Part shown: one piece after another, positions 62,701-64,000 of the stretch
How the letters are laid out: each line of letters begins with the position of its first letter
Position numbering within the stretch: position 1 is the first letter of the stretch
DNA from: Paramacrobiotus metropolitanus
Lineage: Eukaryota > Tardigrada > Eutardigrada > Parachela > Macrobiotidae
Reading direction: 5' to 3'
Assembly: GCF_019649055.1 (NCBI RefSeq)
Contig: NW_026570362.1
Coordinates: forward strand, 124,001-188,000
Length of the DNA stretch: 64,000 nucleotides
Made by a program: the position numbers and the translations under genes
The notes under the pieces: model-generated
The model's database searches: none
The model's input: only the letters and a program-made list of their open reading frames with translations
What the model was told of the DNA's origin: nothing

Positions 62701-64000
62701 TTCACCGCGAGAACCACGGGAAAACACCAGTCGGAAATCGATGGTCGGATCACGCCTTGCTCAAGCATTTCTTCGACGTGCTCTTGGATGAAAGCACGGC
62801 CTTTCCAGCTCGTTCGATGAGGTCTCGATTTAATCGGTTTCGCATCACCAGTATCGATTGTATGTTTATAACACGTAACATTTCCGTACGGTCGTTTCGA
62901 CGTAGGAAATAAATCGGCAAATTCGACAAACAATTCCTGAACCTTTTTGTTTTCAGCATCGGTTAAATCGGGATTTATATGCATCTCATTAATCGATTTT
63001 AAAACCTCGCTGTGCTCTTCCAGCGTACGCGGCTTCACGTCTGCTGTAGCAACTACGGGGTCATCGTCCTCTTCGTAAGTTTCGATCACGCCAACCCAGG
63101 CGCCTTTCTTGACTTTCCGTCGAGACATCGAATGATTCGATACGAGTACTTCGAATGTACCATCGTTCGGTTTCACAAGCCCACATTCCGGCACCATTTT
63201 ACCGGAAGAGTACAGACTGGGATTACCGATGAAAATGTGCAACGGTGTGTCCAACTCAGCATTCCGCCTCGTTGAAACTGACACCCACGTCGCACCTGGA
63301 TCGATCGTGAAGTCATCGACTGCGTAAACTTTCACCATTTTTCGTTTCGGGCAAGGATTAGCGATCTCACACACTTCGAACGCATCCTCAAATTCCCATT
63401 TATCGGTATTCGATTCAATTACAGGTACCGATTTCTGTGAATTTTCAACTTTATCGACTGGCGTATTATTCCAAGCAGCAACGATTTCTTTCGGAGTTTT
63501 ATCGATCAACATTTTATCGTATTTATCCGCTTCTGCTGCATATTTAACTGCGGTTTCCTTCATCGATTGGCCGATTTTTAAAAGAGCCGACAAAGATGTT
63601 GACGCAGCGATTAAATTCTTATTCGAATATCCTGGATACGTATCGTGGATATTATGTCCTCTGCTTTTAAAAACATCATCGCTTTCTCGATAGTTAATCT
63701 TAACAGTATCGTCAATCTTCGGATTTTTATCGTTTTCCACTATGGGAGGTTTATCGGGTTTCGATATGGGATCGCTCGCTAGGGGCTTCTTGCTCTTTTT
63801 CATGCATGAATGCACGATAGGAGGGCCAAAAGACGGGAGGGGCGTATCGGTGCTTTGGATGTCCGGTGCAGCCGCCGCAGGGCTGCTTACCGGTACAACC
63901 GTGACGATTTTAGTAAATTCTGGTAGCTCGTCTTCAAATCGTATTCGTTTTGGCGTTTTAGGCTTAATTTTATCGTGAGTTATCGATAGAAGTTCCTTAA
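59796..64000 (-). CDS. E2 Pol polyprotein: RT, RNase H, integrase (3'-complete, 5' end outside window)
   Basis: The frame is open from the right edge to the stop at 59796 (at least 1400 codons). Numbering from the codon at 63815: reverse transcriptase ~300-580 with FDCSAGFWQI (Asp 421) and YLDD (483-486); RNase H ~625-745 with Asp 634, Glu 671, Asp 696, Asp 743; integrase zinc domain His 863, His 870, Cys 900, Cys 903; core Asp 932, Asp 992, Glu 1028 with exactly 35 residues between the last two (DD35E); then a GPY/F module near 1169. All catalytic residues are present and no frameshift is seen, so this copy could encode active enzymes. The protease should lie upstream, outside the window. 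There is no chromodomain; the tail is acidic then lysine-rich (EKKKKPRFN). Confidence 0.95.
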   Translation of the reverse strand, partial: KELLSITHDKIKPKTPKRIRFEDELPEFTKIVTVVPVSSPAAAAPDIQSTDTPLPSFGPPIVHSCMKKSKKPLASDPISKPDKPPIVENDKNPKIDDTVKINYRESDDVFKSRGHNIHDTYPGYSNKNLIAASTSLSALLKIGQSMKETAVKYAAEADKYDKMLIDKTPKEIVAAWNNTPVDKVENSQKSVPVIESNTDKWEFEDAFEVCEIANPCPKRKMVKVYAVDDFTIDPGATWVSVSTRRNAELDTPLHIFIGNPSLYSSGKMVPECGLVKPNDGTFEVLVSNHSMSRRKVKKGAWVGVIETYEEDDDPVVATADVKPRTLEEHSEVLKSINEMHINPDLTDAENKKVQELFVEFADLFPTSKRPYGNVTCYKHTIDTGDAKPIKSRPHRTSWKGRAFIQEHVEEMLEQGVIRPSISDWCFPVVLAVKKNPDGTIGTRFCINYIALNNVTKKNSYPLPNPDVLLDAVTGNKYFCGFDCSAGFWQIPMDEESIAKTAFITQDGLYEFLRMPFGVCNGHATFQAMIDKILGPLRDEGIFGYLDDLICAAKTIAELLIKIRRLFERLRAAGLTLKPSKCHIAKTELHFLGHVISESGIRTDEDKISAIREFPKPTTETKLRSFLGLANYYRKFVKDYAKITRNLYDLFKNKKDVVKDWTSVHDAEFESLKQALTNAPCLVKFDPLKPTVIECDASTIGVGAVLHQDDHPIAYASRLLTPADQKYPINQLECLAVVFAVTKFRHYIDHMPFTVRTDHQALTNLIRSASNKQGTNGRLTRWALLLGSHDMTIKYRPGKQCENADALSRNPVGPPEEVDECDELKDDKFSSRTVRVMSLSDPADEMRPEESSYTFLRNEQLRDPSLEKIIHDIESRAESMLVKKQHSEFEMYQGVLYRLSTANDRINRRFVVPKHWRLDILKGMHDSPASGHLGLKKTYDAISLRYYWHNMTTDIDDYVRKCRGCHARKAPRRAPPGKLRDVKVGEPFFRVQLDIKGPLPKTERGNDHIAVVVDELTKFVIAKPIKTESAREVANFLLYDVILPYGVPHEINTDQGTNFMGRLMQSLLRELKISHHFGSAYHPIGRGLVERQMQTIADSLSIYVKDKNKTDWDLVLPFIVSARNRVVQATTRFSPFYMLYGREQVIPADTVTKTNVPVEHGTIKEYMDALRSNLNEAHELAKIYIQQEHDKTANRFDKKRTQSEFIIGDAVWLSIPKKKGESKSLRDRYDGPYEIIDFPYDGAAIIQKQGGKEKIRVTVSRLKPYVSDDDLLVNANNDEVAEVDDAAETEMIIDEPVADETDKSSHNTLHGGENKENDNNDGKEPKIKSSGKLKIKLRNPLFKSKADDPAQPVHAAQKDGMADKIDEDKAVDNALDEPIEPEDQAFLQKLQREKKKKPRFN

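Larger units (their letters stand above)
55043..64000 (-). mobile_element. E2: second Ty3/Gypsy-type element, partial
   Basis: Contains an intact minus-strand pol that runs off the right edge and two plus-strand ORFs tail-to-tail with it. The ORFs belong to the same families as ORFa and ORFb that lie downstream of pol in E1. Both strands of this region share a taste for CGA arginine codons and ATCGA words, unlike E1. Gag and the 5' LTR are beyond the window. The left limit is set at the first ORF and is uncertain; membership of the plus-strand ORFs in this element is inference from the E1 parallel. Confidence 0.7.

Overview
This is nuclear DNA from a eukaryote and is almost entirely mobile-element sequence. 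There is no operon structure, no ribosome-binding-site pattern and no intact host gene I can name. The lineage cannot be fixed from the sequence alone. Host-type signals are limited to one decayed piece of a dynamin-family GTPase (45.6-45.8 kb) and one GC-rich coiled-coil reading frame (43.3-43.5 kb).

Layout. 1-17.7 kb: AT-rich, gene-poor DNA made of old repeats. It holds inverted-repeat elements, a ~120-bp tandem satellite (5.0-5.7 kb), a dispersed GACATTTCG-type repeat, and two divergent, oppositely oriented copies of one unidentified coding relic (10.7 kb and 17.4 kb). 17740-42283: one very large (24.5 kb) Ty3/Gypsy-type LTR retrotransposon on the minus strand (called E1 here). Its 449/452-bp LTRs run TG...CA. 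Read 5' to 3' it has a tRNA-type primer site, a 1.2-kb leader, a giant gag (1556 aa), a protease-containing pol ORF in the -1 frame, frame-broken reverse transcriptase/RNase H/integrase, a broken proline-rich/coiled-coil region, then ORFa and ORFb, and a 3.9-kb non-coding tail rich in short palindromes. 42.3-55 kb: more AT-rich DNA with a non-LTR retrotransposon fragment, a hAT-type MITE with an 8-bp target duplication, several long hairpins and foldback elements, and the dynamin relic. 55-64 kb: part of a second, divergent Ty3/Gypsy element (E2). Its intact pol runs on the minus strand off the right edge of the window, and two plus-strand ORFs lie tail-to-tail with it.

The most interesting result is that E1 and E2 share an undescribed accessory module. 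ORFa has a CRxCREN cysteine motif followed by charged, helical sequence. ORFb has a ~200-residue helical domain with colinear signatures. In E1 the module is in the same sense as gag-pol; in E2 it is on the opposite strand to pol. Both ORFa frames are preceded by a polypyrimidine-AG that looks like a 3' splice site. E1 also has a textbook -1 frameshift signal at the gag/pol junction (two GGGAAAC heptamers, 6-nt spacer, stem-loop, possible pseudoknot). It carries dozens of copies of a 15-17-bp palindrome (CCGACCTGAGGTCGG or CCGACTTCTGTGGTCGG) in both coding and non-coding parts. Several non-coding copies have compensatory arm changes, and the coding copies are always read in one phase.
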